Origin: Candidatus Nomurabacteria bacterium
Lineage (GTDB): Bacteria > Patescibacteriota > Minisyncoccia > Phycocordibacterales > UBA9973
Assembly: GCA_026395935.1 (NCBI GenBank)
Contig: JAPLXT010000059.1
Coordinates: 1 to 5,798 of the forward strand
Length of the DNA: 5,798 nucleotides
Direction: 5' to 3'
Made by a program: the position numbers and the translations under genes. Positions 5,366 through 5,798 of the stretch are shown one piece after another. Positions within the stretch are counted from its first letter, which is position 1. The number at the start of each line of letters is the position of its first letter. The notes under the pieces were generated by a model, which did not search any database, was not told the DNA's origin, and saw only the letters and a program-made list of their open reading frames with translations.

Positions 5366-5394
5366 TTTTTGTGAGGTTCAAACCCTTACGAAAA
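5366..5394 (+). other. Long hairpin with T-arm-like loop
   Basis: An 11-bp stem with two G-U pairs (5366-5376 with 5384-5394) closes a seven-base loop TTCAAAC. Loop and closing G-C pair match a tRNA T-arm. There is no acceptor stem, anticodon arm or CCA, so it is not a tRNA. It lies just after the predicted P2 start, at the 5' end of the presumed leader transcript. Confidence 0.6.
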
Positions 5395-5400
5395 AAGACA

Positions 5401-5413
5401 GATCATTGAAAAT
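5401..5413 (+). promoter_or_regulatory. boxA-like antitermination motif
   Basis: GATCATTGAAAAT resembles the boxA element of Bacillus rRNA operons (core GTTCTTTGAAAAC), with about 10 of 12 core positions shared. It lies downstream of the tandem promoters, as boxA does in rRNA leaders. The match is by memory and moderate, so this is a suggestion only. Confidence 0.35.
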
Positions 5414-5517
5414 AAAATACCATTAATTTCTAATACCAAGAAGGTAATGGCCCTTTCGTTTTCACTGGTCAGAACATTTCGTTTCATCTAGTTTTTCTTT
5501 CCGTTTTCTTTGCTCAC

Positions 5518-5728
5518 TTTTTCTTTGATAGAGAAGAGAAGTAGTATAGGGAACTTGTAGGTTAATTTATTTGATTTTCAAAATGTGGTATCGGCCCTGT
5601 CGACAAGGCAGATATGCTTGTCTCGTCTTTTCTTTACTCTCGAAAGAGAACCTTTAGAAGGGTAAAGACAGGCAGTGTTATTGAGTTTCGTTATCCAAAT
5701 AATTTATTTTGTTTTTCTCTGATAGAGA
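5518..5728 (+). repeat. 17-base direct repeat pair in leader
   Basis: TTTTTCTTTGATAGAGA (5518-5534) recurs as TTTTTCTCTGATAGAGA (5712-5728), with 16 of 17 positions identical and starts 194 bases apart. Each copy can form a short hairpin around GATA. The first lies upstream and the second inside the segment closed by the 12-bp inverted repeat. Confidence 0.75.
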
Positions 5729-5747
5729 GAATTTAAAATAAATTAAC
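5561..5747 (+). ncRNA. Candidate structured RNA or leader domain
   Basis: A perfect 12-bp inverted repeat, GTTAATTTATTT (5561-5572) with AAATAAATTAAC (5736-5747), encloses several hairpins. Inside, CCTG (5596-5599) pairs with CAGG (5669-5672), enclosing two arms. The first is GACAAG(G)CA-GATA-TGCTTGTC (5602-5622). The second is TCTTTAC (5631-5637) with GTAAAGA (5662-5668), which carries TCTC-GAAA-GAGA (5638-5649, a GNRA-type tetraloop) and CCTT-TAG-AAGG (5651-5661). Near the 3' end is TTCTCT-GATAG-AGAGAA (5715-5731). The architecture fits a folded RNA. I do not recognise the family; it could be an rRNA leader or processing domain, or a small RNA. The pairings are visible; that it is expressed is inference. 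Confidence 0.4.
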
Positions 5748-5798
5748 AGGATTGTTATCGTTTATGTGGATATGGTTTTTATTTTAGATTTATTTTTC

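Larger units (their letters stand above)
5313..5798 (+). other. Non-coding structured leader region
   Basis: From the first tandem promoter to the window edge I see no credible protein gene on either strand. The stretch holds promoter P2, the T-arm-like hairpin, a boxA-like motif, a CCATTA/TAATGG hairpin (5420-5450), a 17-base direct repeat and a multibranched inverted-repeat segment. It is best read as a long untranslated leader of a stable-RNA operon starting beyond 5798, possibly 16S rRNA. No 16S 5' sequence is reached. Confidence 0.45.

Noticed and set aside
5366..5396. Possible tRNA or tmRNA end because of the T-arm-like hairpin
   Set aside because: No acceptor stem, CCA end, D-arm or anticodon arm can be placed around it, and no tmRNA tag frame is visible.
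5447..5491. 14-codon frame MALSFSLVRTFRFI in the leader with AAGAAGG nearby
   Set aside because: The Shine-Dalgarno-like stretch is only two bases from the ATG and overlaps a hairpin; too short to support as a leader peptide.

Overview
The window looks like a chromosomal segment of an uncultured bacterium, most likely Patescibacteria/CPR (Parcubacteria-like). This is inferred from the compact housekeeping genes, the style of the two uncharacterised proteins, the weak Shine-Dalgarno signals and the GC-rich multi-hairpin repeats between genes. No rRNA sequence is visible to confirm it.

Layout: three genes lie on the minus strand, in transcription order ftsK (1843-4044), a small membrane-anchored protein with a beta-sandwich-like domain (1340-1720), and recA (133-1200). 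Together they cover chromosome translocation, an unknown envelope role, and homologous recombination. A divergent plus-strand gene (4365-5120) encodes a 251-residue protein with a helical N-terminal part and a C-terminal winged helix-turn-helix. It has a clear sigma70-type promoter and a perfect 7-bp stem-loop in its leader. ftsK has an extended -10 promoter so close to its ATG that its mRNA should be nearly leaderless.

Five GC-rich composite inverted repeats occupy the intergenic spaces: after recA, between ftsK and the small gene, two in the ftsK/HTH divergent region, and after the HTH gene. Each has two end hairpins, and four of the five also have a central hairpin around an AT-rich core. 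Arm sequences differ between copies while pairing is kept. None has a U-tract, so they are not textbook terminators.

The last ~580 bases hold no convincing protein gene. They contain two tandem sigma70-type promoters, a boxA-like motif, a tRNA T-arm-like hairpin and several nested hairpins within a 187-nt segment closed by a 12-bp inverted repeat. The best reading is a long structured leader, perhaps of an rRNA operon or another stable RNA beginning beyond the right edge. A standalone small RNA is the alternative.

The most notable unexplained items are: (1) this structured leader; (2) a 28-bp inverted repeat directly upstream of the recA ATG; (3) several perfect palindromes inside ftsK coding sequence, one with 12-bp arms; (4) the repeat family itself. 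I found no CRISPR array, transposase gene or evident defence system.
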